The notes under the pieces: generated by a model
Told to the model about the DNA's origin: nothing
What the model saw: the letters and a program-made list of their open reading frames with translations, nothing else
Database searches by the model: none
Part shown: positions 26,107-35,804 of the stretch, in pieces
Layout: each line of letters starts with the position of its first letter
Numbering within the stretch: the stretch's first letter is position 1
Assembly: GCF_040530035.1 (NCBI RefSeq)
Contig: NZ_JBEWCD010000002.1
Location: 2,649,793 to 2,713,792, forward strand
Length of the DNA stretch: 64,000 nucleotides
Origin: Roseibium sp. HPY-6
Lineage (GTDB): Bacteria; Pseudomonadota; Alphaproteobacteria; Rhizobiales; Stappiaceae
Direction: 5' to 3'
Translations under genes and position numbers: made by a program

Positions 26107-28143
26107 ATGTCCAAGGATCCGTTGCTGCAACCATACCAGCTGAAGAACCTTACTCTGAAAAACAGGATCATGATCACGTCGCATGAACCTGCCTATCCCG
26201 AGGACGGAATGCCGAAGGACCGTTACAGGGCCTATCACGAAGTGCGCGCCAGGGCTGGTGTTGCCATGACGATGACAGCCGGTTCGGCTGCAGTTTCAAG
26301 GAATTCTCCGCCGGTCTTCAACAATATTCTGGCATACAAGGACGAGGTTGTTCCCTGGGTCAGGCGCTTGACCGACGCCTGCCATGATCACGGTTGCGCG
26401 GTGATGATCCAGCTCACGCATCTTGGGCGGCGCACCCATTGGAACAAAGGCGACTGGCTTCCGGCCGTCGCACCGAGCCACGAGCGCGAGGCGGCGCACA
26501 GGGCATTCCCGAAGCAGCTCGAAGATTGGGATATCGATCGGATCATTTCTGACTATGCAGATGCCGCCGAGCGCATGAAGGAAGGCGGGATGGACGGTAT
26601 TGAGCTTCAGGCATACGGTCATCTGATGGATCAGTTCTGGTCTCCTGCGACGAACACGCTCGAGGGCCCTTATGGCGGTTCACTGCAAAACCGGATGCGC
26701 TTTTCTCTTGAGGTCATCGACGCTGTGCGCAAAAGGGTCGGAGAGGACTTTATCGTCGGGATCCGGTTCACGGCGGATGAGGACATGGAAGGCGGACTGA
26801 CCGAAGAAGACGGCCTGGAAATCGCACGAACCCTCCAGCAGACGGGTCAGATTGATTTTTTAAATGTCATCCGCGGCCACATCGATACCGATCCGGGCCT
26901 GACCGACGTGATTCCGGTTCAGGGCATGCGCAACGCGCCGCATCTGGACTTTGCCGGAAAGGTCCGCAGGGAAATCGGGCTGCCGACCTTTCACGCGGCG
27001 AAGATACCCGACGTCGCAACGGCCCGCCACGCGATCGCGGAAGGGCTCCTGGATATGGTCGGTATGACGCGCGCCCATATGGCGGATCCACTCATCGTCA
27101 GGAAGATTGCCGAAAAACGGGAGGAAGATATTCGTCCCTGTGTGGGCGCAACATACTGTCTCGACCGGATCTACCAGGCGGGCGACGCTCTTTGCATCCA
27201 CAACCCGGCGACAGGCCGGGAACTGACCATGCCCCACGAAATCCGTGGGGCAGACGAGAAGAAGAGAGTGGTTGTGGTTGGGGCCGGACCTGCGGGCATG
27301 GAAGCAGCAAGGGTTGCCGCAGAACGCGGTCATGACGTAACTGTCTACGAAGCCGCCCCGGACGCCGGTGGCCAGATCCGCCTGACCGCGCAGTCCGAGC
27401 GGCGGCGCGAGATGATTTCGATCATCGAATGGCGACTTGATCAGTGCATGGCGCGAGGTGTCCGCTTCAACTTCAATACCTTTGCAGAAGCCGCGGACAT
27501 CGAAACCGACAAGCCGGATGTGGTGATCATTGCCACGGGCGGATTACCCCACACCGAAGTTCTGTCGGAAGGCGGCGATCTCGTTGTGTCTTCGTGGGAT
27601 ATCATTGCAGGTGACGTGAAGCCGGGCAGGCGGGTTCTTGTCTACGACGACGCGGGTGATCATGCCGCTTTGCAAGCTGCTGAAATCATCGCAGCCTCCG
27701 GTGCGCATGTCGAGATCATGACACCGGACAGATCGTTCGCACCCGATGTCATGGCAATGAACCTGGTGCCTTACATGCGCGCACTTCAGGACAAGGATGT
27801 GCGCTTTACGGTGACCTACCGTCTGAAAGCTGCCCGTCGGTCCGGCAATATGATCACGGCAGTGATTGGTACGGACTATTCAAACCATATCGAAGAAAGA
27901 GAATTCGATCAGATTGTCGTCAATCACGGCACAGTGCCGATGGACGAACTCTATTTCGAACTCAAACCGCGCTCAAAGAACCTTGGTGCTGTAAAGCAGG
28001 AAGCTTTGATCTTCGGCCAGCCACAGCCATTGGATGCCAATCCGCAAGGCGAATTTGCCTTGTTCCGCATTGGCGATGCGGTCGCAGCACGAAATACCCA
28101 TGCAGCCATTTACGACGCGCTTCGGCTTGTAAAAGACATCTGA
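26107..28143 (+). CDS. stcD: N-methylproline demethylase (StcD/HpbA-like flavoprotein)
   Basis: This 678-residue flavoenzyme has an old-yellow-enzyme barrel (residues about 1-370: LKNLTLKNRIMITSHEPAY, GGMDGIELQAYGHLMDQFWS, EGPYGGSLQNRMRF) and then a pyridine-nucleotide oxidoreductase half with GAGPAGMEAARVAAERG (from about 394). Family members such as S. meliloti StcD demethylate N-methylproline or related methylamines. The Fe-S segment reads CVGATYC, eleven residues, then C, so one of the four cysteines of trimethylamine dehydrogenase is replaced by Ala. It heads an operon with a Rieske oxygenase and reductase. Dimethylglycine is an alternative substrate. Confidence 0.82.
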   Translation: MSKDPLLQPYQLKNLTLKNRIMITSHEPAYPEDGMPKDRYRAYHEVRARAGVAMTMTAGSAAVSRNSPPVFNNILAYKDEVVPWVRRLTDACHDHGCAVMIQLTHLGRRTHWNKGDWLPAVAPSHEREAAHRAFPKQLEDWDIDRIISDYADAAERMKEGGMDGIELQAYGHLMDQFWSPATNTLEGPYGGSLQNRMRFSLEVIDAVRKRVGEDFIVGIRFTADEDMEGGLTEEDGLEIARTLQQTGQIDFLNVIRGHIDTDPGLTDVIPVQGMRNAPHLDFAGKVRREIGLPTFHAAKIPDVATARHAIAEGLLDMVGMTRAHMADPLIVRKIAEKREEDIRPCVGATYCLDRIYQAGDALCIHNPATGRELTMPHEIRGADEKKRVVVVGAGPAGMEAARVAAERGHDVTVYEAAPDAGGQIRLTAQSERRREMISIIEWRLDQCMARGVRFNFNTFAEAADIETDKPDVVIIATGGLPHTEVLSEGGDLVVSSWDIIAGDVKPGRRVLVYDDAGDHAALQAAEIIAASGAHVEIMTPDRSFAPDVMAMNLVPYMRALQDKDVRFTVTYRLKAARRSGNMITAVIGTDYSNHIEEREFDQIVVNHGTVPMDELYFELKPRSKNLGAVKQEALIFGQPQPLDANPQGEFALFRIGDAVAARNTHAAIYDALRLVKDI

Positions 28144-28271
28144 CAAAGTCTGCTCTGCGCTTTTTTTGAGCAGCGTCTCACTTGGATAAGTGAATGCCGT
28201 TTTTGCGCTACGACGCAAGACAGCGGCGAGCCTATTTTTCGCAGCGCAAAAAGCACCGGTGGACCCGGTAG

Positions 28272-29522
<1,251 letters not shown>

Positions 29523-29526
29523 AAAC

Positions 29527-30600
29527 ATGATCCCGATGCCTGGCCGCGAAACGCCTGTCTGGAATGACAGCGAGCTGCTTGAATGCGTGATGGTGGTTCC
29601 CGAAGCCCCCAACGTGAAGACCTTTTCGTTTCGCCCGCCCTCCGGCGCAACGTTTGTCTACAGGGCCGGGCAGTTTATTACGCTGGACCTGCCGGTGCCC
29701 GGTGGCAACGTTCAACGGACCTACACGCTGTCCTCCTCGCCAGTGTCAAATGCCTATGTATCCGTCACCGTGAAGGCGCAGCCTGACAGCAGCGGATCAC
29801 GCTGGATGCTGGACAACCTGAAACCCGGCATGCGGCTCAAGGCGTTTGGACCCGCGGGTCTTTTTCACCTTCCTCCGAACCCTGACGGCAAGTTCCTGTT
29901 CATTTCAGCCGGCTCAGGTGTGACGCCGATGATGTCGATGGCGCAGACGCTGTTTGAGCGCGGTGAAGATCCCGACATCTGCTTCATTCAGTGCGCCAAC
30001 CGGCCCGTTGAACTGATTTTCCGTCAGAAACTGGAATACATGGCGAGCAGGGTCACCGGGCTGCAGCTCCATTTCGTCGTAAACCAGAGCGATCCGTACG
30101 AGGTCTGGACGGGGTATCGGGGGCATTTCAACCAGTTGATGCTCGGGCTTATGTGCAATGACTATCTCGACAGGGATGTTTTTTGCTGCGGTCCGGAAGG
30201 CTTCATGGACGCGGTGCGCGAAATTCTAAACGCTCTCGGCTATGACATGGACCGCTATCATCAGGAGAGTTTTCAGGCGCCGGCAGAAACCAAGGCGGAA
30301 CTCACTGAATTCGACGACATTGTCCCCCAGGAAGACAGTCAGGCGCAAATCGTTTTTGCCAATTCCGGTGTCTCGGCATGGTGCTCGGAAACGGACACGG
30401 TGCTGGCGGTCGCAAAGGATGCAGGCCTCAACATACCGTCCGGCTGCACTTTCGGGGTCTGCGGCACGTGCAAGGTGAGGAAGCTCGACGGTGAGGTTCA
30501 CATGGTCCATTCCGGCGGCATCAGTGAAGACGATATCGAGGCGGGTTACATTCTTGCCTGTTGCTCCAACCCCATTGGAACAGTCGAAGTTGAGGTTTAA
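29527..30600 (+). CDS. Ferredoxin-NAD(P)H reductase partner of the Rieske demethylase
   Basis: This 357-residue reductase feeds electrons to the Rieske subunit. The FAD domain has QRTYTLSSSP and GAGQFITLDLP-like segments, the NAD domain SAGSGVTPMMSMA and CCGPEGFMDAV. The C-terminal plant-type 2Fe-2S ferredoxin has cysteines at 307, 312, 315 and about 345 (GCTFGVCGTCKVRKLDG). I chose the ATG at 29527, four bases after the oxygenase stop and behind GGAG; a GTG at 29506 would overlap that gene. It is of the GbcB/Stc4 type. Confidence 0.88.
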   Translation: MIPMPGRETPVWNDSELLECVMVVPEAPNVKTFSFRPPSGATFVYRAGQFITLDLPVPGGNVQRTYTLSSSPVSNAYVSVTVKAQPDSSGSRWMLDNLKPGMRLKAFGPAGLFHLPPNPDGKFLFISAGSGVTPMMSMAQTLFERGEDPDICFIQCANRPVELIFRQKLEYMASRVTGLQLHFVVNQSDPYEVWTGYRGHFNQLMLGLMCNDYLDRDVFCCGPEGFMDAVREILNALGYDMDRYHQESFQAPAETKAELTEFDDIVPQEDSQAQIVFANSGVSAWCSETDTVLAVAKDAGLNIPSGCTFGVCGTCKVRKLDGEVHMVHSGGISEDDIEAGYILACCSNPIGTVEVEV

Positions 30601-30607
30601 CGCTGAA

Positions 30608-31309
30608 CTAGCTCAGTGACAGGCGTGCCCGTACCTTTTCGGAAGAAAGCTCTTTGACAGTTTCGCGGCCAATCTTGCGGGCTGTTTTATCGCTCGAAGC
30701 GGCAAGTTCTTTGCCAAGGGCGAGGGCCGGACCGTGCAATTGGGCGGACCGCTTGCCGATCTGGCGCAGAGCCCAGTGGACAGCCTTCCAGACAAAGTTG
30801 CGCTCGTCAGTCGATGCTTGCCGGATCAGGTCGAGATAAGCGATGAACTCGCTGTCCGGCGATGATTTTGCGTGAACCGCGCGCCAGGCGATAAGCGCAA
30901 ACCCGGCACGTTTGACGAACTCCCGTTCTTCGCCGACGAGATTCTCGACGAGTTCATCGGAGTCTTTGCGTCTTGCCAGAACATTGGTGAGCTGGTCACA
31001 CAGATCCCACGACTGGATATCCTCAAGCCATCTCCTCGCAAGCTCTGGGGTCATGTCCCTGGGCTTTGTTAGCAGGATTGCAAGCAGACGGGCTTCGTGG
31101 AAGCCCGACGCCCATAGTTCGGAAGCCTTTGGAGCGGATTTCCCGATCTCCTTGGCGAGGGGGCGCAGAATGGAAAGCGGAACACCGAAGGCACTGCTTG
31201 CGTCAATGCCGAACCGGGCCATACCGGCCCGGTTTTCATCGGTTCCCAAGTCCTTGAGCTTTTCAAGAACCGCGGCAATGGTCCAGTCCGATGCTGGGGT
31301 TGATGCCAT
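30608..31309 (-). CDS. DNA alkylation repair protein (AlkD-like HEAT repeats)
   Basis: This 233-residue all-helical protein belongs to the AlkD/AlkC-like DNA glycosylase superfamily, which removes alkylated bases without base flipping. Recognisable repeats are GIDASSAFGVPLSILRPLAK, SGFHEARLLAILL, DIQSWDLCDQLTNVLA and ERNFVWKAVHWALRQIGKR. The WDLCDQ and KAVHWALRQIG segments line the DNA-binding groove in AlkD. It converges on the betaine operon eight bases away. Enzymatic activity is inferred, as several family members are structural only. Confidence 0.88.
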   Translation of the reverse strand: MASTPASDWTIAAVLEKLKDLGTDENRAGMARFGIDASSAFGVPLSILRPLAKEIGKSAPKASELWASGFHEARLLAILLTKPRDMTPELARRWLEDIQSWDLCDQLTNVLARRKDSDELVENLVGEEREFVKRAGFALIAWRAVHAKSSPDSEFIAYLDLIRQASTDERNFVWKAVHWALRQIGKRSAQLHGPALALGKELAASSDKTARKIGRETVKELSSEKVRARLSLS

Positions 31310-31319
31310 GACCGCGGGA

Positions 31320-32201
31320 CTATTTCTTTTCTGCGTATTCCAGGCGCGCGATCAGGCTCGATGTATCCCAGCGCTGTCCACCCATCGCCTGAACCTCACC
31401 GTAAAACTGATCGACAACGGCGGTAACGGGCAGCCTTGCGCCGGTTTCCTTGGCGGTTTGCAGACAGATACCGAGGTCCTTGCGCATCCAATCGACAGCG
31501 AAGCCGAAGTCGAACTTGCCGTCACGCATCGTTTCCCAGCGATTTTCCATCTGCCAGGACTGAGCCGCGCCGCCTCGAATGGCGGAAATAACCTTTTCAA
31601 CGTCCAGATCAGCTTTTTTAGCAAAGTGAATTGCTTCGGAAAGACCCTGAACGAGCCCTGCAATACAGATTTGATTGACCATTTTGGTCAGCTGTCCGGC
31701 GCCGCTTTCGCCCATCAGGCCAACAAATTTGGCAAAGCACTCAATCACCGGCTTGGCCGCTTCGAAATCCGTTGCGTCACCGCCGCACATGACGGTGAGG
31801 GCGCCGTTTTCCGCTCCGGCCTGGCCGCCCGATACCGGCGCGTCAATAAAGCCGCATCCCTTTGCTTTGGCAGCCGCATGGAGTTCACGCGCAACGTCTG
31901 CGGAGGCTGTCGTATTGTCGACAAAGATGGCGCCTTCCTTAAGTGAATGGAATGCACCGTTCTCGCCCGTCGTGACCGAGCGCAGGTCGTCGTCGTTGCC
32001 GACACAGGCAAACACGAAATCGCAGCCGTCTGCAGCTTCTTTCGGTGTCTTGGCAAATGCGCCGCCATAGTCTGCGGCCCATTTTTCGGCCTTTGCCGTT
32101 GTGCGGTTATAGACTGTCACATCATGACCGCCCTTGGTTTTAAGGTAGCCGGCCATCGGATATCCCATGACACCCAGACCGATGAATGCAACCTTTGCCA
32201 T
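31320..32201 (-). CDS. 3-hydroxyisobutyrate-dehydrogenase-family NAD(P) oxidoreductase
   Basis: This 293-residue enzyme has the Rossmann motif AFIGLGVMGYPMAGYL at the N-terminus, the substrate motif GFIDAPVSGGQAGAENGALT and the catalytic lysine in GQLTKMVNQ (about residue 170). The family oxidises beta-hydroxy acids (3-hydroxyisobutyrate) or reduces tartronate or succinic semialdehydes; the exact substrate is uncertain. The start at 32201 has GGGAG eight bases before it; an upstream reading from 32300 lacks support. Reduction to methylmalonate semialdehyde would feed MmsA, encoded 29 kb away, but no linkage is proven. Confidence 0.88.
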   Translation of the reverse strand: MAKVAFIGLGVMGYPMAGYLKTKGGHDVTVYNRTTAKAEKWAADYGGAFAKTPKEAADGCDFVFACVGNDDDLRSVTTGENGAFHSLKEGAIFVDNTTASADVARELHAAAKAKGCGFIDAPVSGGQAGAENGALTVMCGGDATDFEAAKPVIECFAKFVGLMGESGAGQLTKMVNQICIAGLVQGLSEAIHFAKKADLDVEKVISAIRGGAAQSWQMENRWETMRDGKFDFGFAVDWMRKDLGICLQTAKETGARLPVTAVVDQFYGEVQAMGGQRWDTSSLIARLEYAEKK

Positions 32202-32222
32202 GACATGCTCCCTTCGCAGAAC

Positions 32223-32248
32223 AAGGCCCGGTCTGGAAACCGGGCCTT
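32223..32248. terminator. 10-bp hairpin upstream of the dehydrogenase
   Basis: AAGGCCCGGT (32223-32232) and ACCGGGCCTT (32239-32248) form a perfect ten-base-pair stem with a six-base loop between the small 50-residue gene and the dehydrogenase. On the minus strand only TTGTT follows, so termination would be weak. It could be an attenuator between the two genes. Confidence 0.5.
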
Positions 32249-32324
32249 CTATTGAATTCTTCGTCTGCGTTTTAGGATATTTGCCGGCGTCTGTCAGCAT
32301 TGCTGGGCGGCAAAGGTGCTTTGT

Positions 32325-32477
32325 TTAAAGCCAGTAAGGCCTGCGGCGCCATATGCGCTCGAGAATTGCTTCCTGAGCCGCTTCTTTCGCCAAACGCTTT
32401 TTTGTCTCCGGATCTTGCCGGTCAGTGTTACCGACACGGGTTGCTTCCAGAAGGCTGCGTGCATAAATATCTAACAT
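32325..32477 (-). CDS. Small conserved-looking 50-residue protein
   Basis: I do not recognise this protein. It begins MLDIYARSLLEATRVGNT and ends in a charged helix rich in Lys, Glu and Arg (ETKKRLAKEAAQEAILERIW). Support comes from GAGGAG before the ATG at 32477 and the coding-like composition; an upstream reading from 32591 runs into the LysR promoter region. It is divergent from the LysR gene by about 100 bases, so LysR may control it. It resembles small helical DNA-, RNA- or protein-binding peptides only in a general sense. Confidence 0.5.
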   Translation of the reverse strand: MLDIYARSLLEATRVGNTDRQDPETKKRLAKEAAQEAILERIWRRRPYWL

Positions 32478-32575
32478 TGACTTACACTCCTCACGTCGTT
32501 GCTGTAGAAAATATGGCGATAAGTCGCCGGTAGCGCGAGTCAGCAAGATTTTGAATATGTAAGGAAGAGTTACAT

Positions 32576-33490
32576 ATGGATTGGCGTGCACTGCCTCCGC
32601 TCAACAGTCTCAAGGTGTTTGCTGTTGTTGCGGAAACCAAAAGCCTTTCGGCCGCGGGCCGCGAATTGAACGTTACACACGCTGCTGTCAGCCAACAGGT
32701 GCGCAGCCTTGAGAGTTTCATGGGACTGAAGCTAATCGAACGGGAGGGCCGGGGTGTCGCCCTGACGGCGGAGGGAGAACAGCTGTTCAGCGGTCTGAAA
32801 GGCGGGTTCGAGGCCATTCGGGAATCCGTCGACGCACTCCTCAAGGACGATCAGGCAAGGCCGTTGAACATCACAATGACCCCCACATTCGCGGTCAGCT
32901 GGCTGATGCCGCGCATCAATGATTTCCGGCTGAAGCACCCGGACATTGAGCTGATGCTCAATCCAACGGCGGAGGTTATTGAGCTGACACCCGGTGGCAC
33001 GGACATGGCGATCCGCTTCGGCAAGGGAGATTGGCCCGGTCTGGATTCAGAACTGCTTTTGCCCACGAACTTCGCCGTTGTCGCGGCGAGATGTCTGATC
33101 GGCGACAAGGTAATCGGCAGCCCGGAGGACATTCTGGGTTTTCCCTGGTTACAGGAATACGGCACCAACGAACTCGCGATCTGGATGGAAAATCAGGGTG
33201 TTGTGCCCTGCGAGAAACTGAATATCATCCATCTGCCTGGTTACATGCTCCTTGAGGGGTTGCGGCGCGGCGAGGGTGTGTCAGCAACCGCAAAGGCGTT
33301 CATCAAGCCCGACATCGACGCCGGCAGCCTCAAGGTGCTGTTCGAGGATGATGAAGACCCTGGAACCGGCTATCACATGTTGACGCGGCAGGGCGTAAAG
33401 CGTCCGCCGTTGAAGAAGCTGATGACATGGCTGCGCACCATGATCGGGGAAGATGCGAACAGGGCGCATGGCCGGGATTTCGACAAATAG
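32576..33490 (+). CDS. LysR-family regulator (GcvA-like)
   Basis: This 304-residue regulator has the LysR helix-turn-helix in residues 1-65 (PPLNSLKVFAVVAETKSLSA then NVTHAAVSQQVRSLE). The effector domain starts near LNITMTPTFAVSWLMPRIND. The N-terminal PPLNSLKVF pattern is typical of the GcvA subgroup, which often control divergent metabolic genes. It is divergent from the 50-residue gene and the dehydrogenase behind it. Its ligand is unknown. The ATG at 32576 has AAGGAAGAG upstream. Confidence 0.93.
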   Translation: MDWRALPPLNSLKVFAVVAETKSLSAAGRELNVTHAAVSQQVRSLESFMGLKLIEREGRGVALTAEGEQLFSGLKGGFEAIRESVDALLKDDQARPLNITMTPTFAVSWLMPRINDFRLKHPDIELMLNPTAEVIELTPGGTDMAIRFGKGDWPGLDSELLLPTNFAVVAARCLIGDKVIGSPEDILGFPWLQEYGTNELAIWMENQGVVPCEKLNIIHLPGYMLLEGLRRGEGVSATAKAFIKPDIDAGSLKVLFEDDEDPGTGYHMLTRQGVKRPPLKKLMTWLRTMIGEDANRAHGRDFDK

Positions 33491-33540
33491 AGTTTGTCTT
33501 TTCGAGTGTCCGGCCTATGCCCTATCCGTTGTTCGTCGGT

Positions 33541-33834
33541 TTAGAATGTAAAATCGTCAATGATACCTGGAGAAAACGCAGGGTCTCCTGTCAATTCGAA
33601 ATCGAGAACCGCAGCGTCTGAAATGGTGACCTTGATTTCTTCAAAATTCAGGGAGAGGCGTTCTGTCGGAACGTGGCCATCAGACGCGGTTTGCTGACCA
33701 TCGTCGAATTCGGTGAGCTCGGTGGCAGATGTATCCTGTCCGGTCTTTTCCTTTACGTTTACGACAAATTCGAAAGTGTCAGTATCGGATGAACCGAATT
33801 CACCATAATCATTCCAACTTTTGAAATGTGGCAT
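33541..33834 (-). CDS. Acidic small protein of unknown function
   Basis: This 97-residue acidic protein, beginning MPHFKSWNDYGEFGSSDTDT, is not recognisable. It is rich in Asp, Glu and Thr and alternates strand-like segments (TFEFVVNVKEK, RLSLNFEEIKVTI, AAVLDFELTG), suggesting a small beta domain. AGGAT lies before its ATG at 33834. There is no signal peptide. It sits between the LysR gene and a 383-base region, alone on its strand. No function can be assigned. Confidence 0.55.
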   Translation of the reverse strand: MPHFKSWNDYGEFGSSDTDTFEFVVNVKEKTGQDTSATELTEFDDGQQTASDGHVPTERLSLNFEEIKVTISDAAVLDFELTGDPAFSPGIIDDFTF

Positions 33835-34217
33835 TACGAAAATCCTTTCTTAGAAAACAGGCCTTGGCCTTCAGAAAGGACGCTATTCGTTGAAGCGGAT
33901 TTTGTCTGTGACTGTTGTCACGCGAATGCGTTTGGATGAAACACAGGGCGAATTCGGCGTCACAGTTTTGGCCAATCCGGAAAAAGACCCACAAAGGCAG
34001 CCTTTGCTTTCTTGCCGGTTATGACAGCCGTCGTAAGCGCTGTAATTCGCCAGGTGAAGTGGACGCATCCGTGCTTCAGTTGCAGGGGATCACCCAATAA
34101 TCCCACATTTTTCAGGAGCACTTTGACCCAACCAGAACAGACTAAAAGCATAAACTGGATCTATCCGATCGGCCTCTTTTGAGGCATGAAAGCGAGAGTA
34201 ATCGGAGAACACAATTC
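33835..34217. other. 383-base region before the peroxiredoxin gene
   Basis: I see no gene with a plausible ribosome binding site here. It should carry the promoter of the peroxiredoxin-glutaredoxin gene, whose GGAG lies just before 34218, and that of the small acidic gene. TTGACC at 34123-34128 looks like a -35 element but no matching -10 box is convincing. Confidence 0.45.
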
Positions 34218-35069
34218 ATGGCGGATGCGCACAACACAACCAATCCCTTGATCCTTCCTGATGACCTCCCGCGCCCGGTCGATGATGGCGGAGCGGATCA
34301 TCTGACGGGCATGAAAATGCCCGCTGTTCGATTGCGCGCAACGTCCGGAGACTGGGTGGATCTGTCCAAATTGCCGGGTCGAGTGATCATCTATGCCTAT
34401 CCGATGACGGGTGTTCCCGGTGTCGAATTGCCGCCCGGCTGGAACGACATTCCCGGCGCACGCGGCTGCACACCACAGACACTTTCGTTTCAGGCAGAGA
34501 AAGACGCATTCGCAGCTTTCGGTGTAACGGTGTTCGGTTTGAGCACCCAAACCGAAGCCTATCAGAAGGAGCTGTCTGATCGTCTGGATCTGTCCTTCCC
34601 GATCCTGAGCGACGCTGATTTCGAACTCACCGACGCGATGCGCCTGCCCACCATGGTGGTGGAGGGGATGCGGCTCATCAAGCGACTTACTCTCGTTATC
34701 AAGAATGGCGCCATCGAGCATGTGTTTTACCCTGTCTTCCCGCCCAACAGGTCGGCAGCCGAGGTTATCGCATGGCTCCAGGAGAATGCGGCGGATGCGC
34801 ACGGACCCGGCGTTCTGATTTACACGACGTCCGATTGTCCCCATTGCCGCGCTGCCAAGGCGCTTCTGGAACAAAAAGGGCTGTCTTTTGTCGAGGTTGA
34901 CGTTGAACGCGATCCGGAAGCGGCAAATGTCATGGTCGCGCGCAGCAATGGCCGCCGCACGGTTCCGCAGATATTTTTGGGCTCAACGCACATTGGCGGC
35001 GGCGATGAATTGGTTGCGCTTGCGAAAAGTGGGCGCCTGGACACGATGCTTGCGGGAACGACGGAGTAA
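34218..35069 (+). CDS. Peroxiredoxin-glutaredoxin fusion protein
   Basis: This 283-residue fusion joins an N-terminal peroxiredoxin/AhpC-TSA-like domain (about 25-185) to a C-terminal glutaredoxin (about 195-280). The first holds Cys84 in GARGCTPQTLSF, with IIYAYPMTGVPG before it; the second has the dithiol CPHC (207-210) and the TVPQIF cis-proline. The peroxiredoxin would reduce a peroxide and the fused glutaredoxin could recycle it with glutathione. I chose the ATG at 34218 behind GGAG; an earlier reading from 34179 is unlikely. It probably acts in oxidative stress defence in the cytosol. Confidence 0.85.
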   Translation: MADAHNTTNPLILPDDLPRPVDDGGADHLTGMKMPAVRLRATSGDWVDLSKLPGRVIIYAYPMTGVPGVELPPGWNDIPGARGCTPQTLSFQAEKDAFAAFGVTVFGLSTQTEAYQKELSDRLDLSFPILSDADFELTDAMRLPTMVVEGMRLIKRLTLVIKNGAIEHVFYPVFPPNRSAAEVIAWLQENAADAHGPGVLIYTTSDCPHCRAAKALLEQKGLSFVEVDVERDPEAANVMVARSNGRRTVPQIFLGSTHIGGGDELVALAKSGRLDTMLAGTTE

Positions 35070-35128
35070 GGTCGCCGAGAAGTGTTCACAATGAATACGA
35101 ACCGGCCAAGAAGATCCATTTCCGAGAC

Positions 35129-35668
35129 ATGGTTCTTCGCCAAAGCCGGACATCAGGGGCGAACGAGTTGAGACAGGCACTATCGGGAGATGAAAGGGTT
35201 TTCGTTACCTTGGGGCCCGAAGGCACAAATCATGATTTCGTATTGCGGAAATATCTGCGAGACCGGAAGTGCAGGGCACGGATAATCTATTCACAGGACG
35301 CGGCAGGCATGTTGGAACGTTGCGTCCAGCGCGATGCCACTCATTTGATGATATGCGCCGCGCATCCGGCCGCATCTGAGACGGTTGCGCTCGCCCAATA
35401 CAGCCACGGGATCCTTTTGACCGATACCTTCATAGCCACAAGTGAACCTTTGGCAGTGCTGCGCCGGTCAGATGCGAATTCAATGCGAACAATCGCGCTC
35501 CATCCTGCGACACGTCCTTACACACCGCTATCAGAGTTCGAAGATGTCATCGAGGTGGCGTCAACGGTTGCCGCCTTTGAGGGACTGTTGCAGGGGAAAT
35601 GGGACAGTGCACTCACACAGCGCCGCTATGCTGATGCTGAGAGGGTGACGATTGTCCGGCCCGTTTAG
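35129..35668 (+). CDS. Lone prephenate-dehydratase-like domain protein
   Basis: This 179-residue protein begins its recognisable part with VFVTLGPEGTNHDFVLRKYL, resembling the GPEGTFS start of prephenate dehydratase. It then follows the same periplasmic-binding-like fold (THLMICAAHPAASETVALAQ, ILLTDTFIATSEPLAVL). It lacks an ACT regulatory domain, and the catalytic Thr-Arg-Phe motif is not obvious; the end reads WDSALTQRRYADAERVTI. It is therefore a PDT-fold protein of unknown reaction. It lies 60 bases after the peroxiredoxin fusion on the same strand, with a weak start context, and may be cotranscribed with it. Confidence 0.65.
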   Translation: MVLRQSRTSGANELRQALSGDERVFVTLGPEGTNHDFVLRKYLRDRKCRARIIYSQDAAGMLERCVQRDATHLMICAAHPAASETVALAQYSHGILLTDTFIATSEPLAVLRRSDANSMRTIALHPATRPYTPLSEFEDVIEVASTVAAFEGLLQGKWDSALTQRRYADAERVTIVRPV

Positions 35669-35804
35669 GCGGCGCGGGACGCCTGGCTGATCCTGTCACG
35701 CGACTGATGGCATGAATTTCAAACGGCTATGGCGCGGCTGCTCGACTTTTTAGCCTTCAACGTTGCGCAGCGCGTGGGATCGAAGGGACTTTGCAGTAAA
35801 GCAC

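Noticed and set aside
28151..28174. Hairpin CTGCTC/GAGCAG between the flavoenzyme and the Rieske gene
   Set aside because: Only six base pairs with a 12-base loop; too weak to call a terminator.
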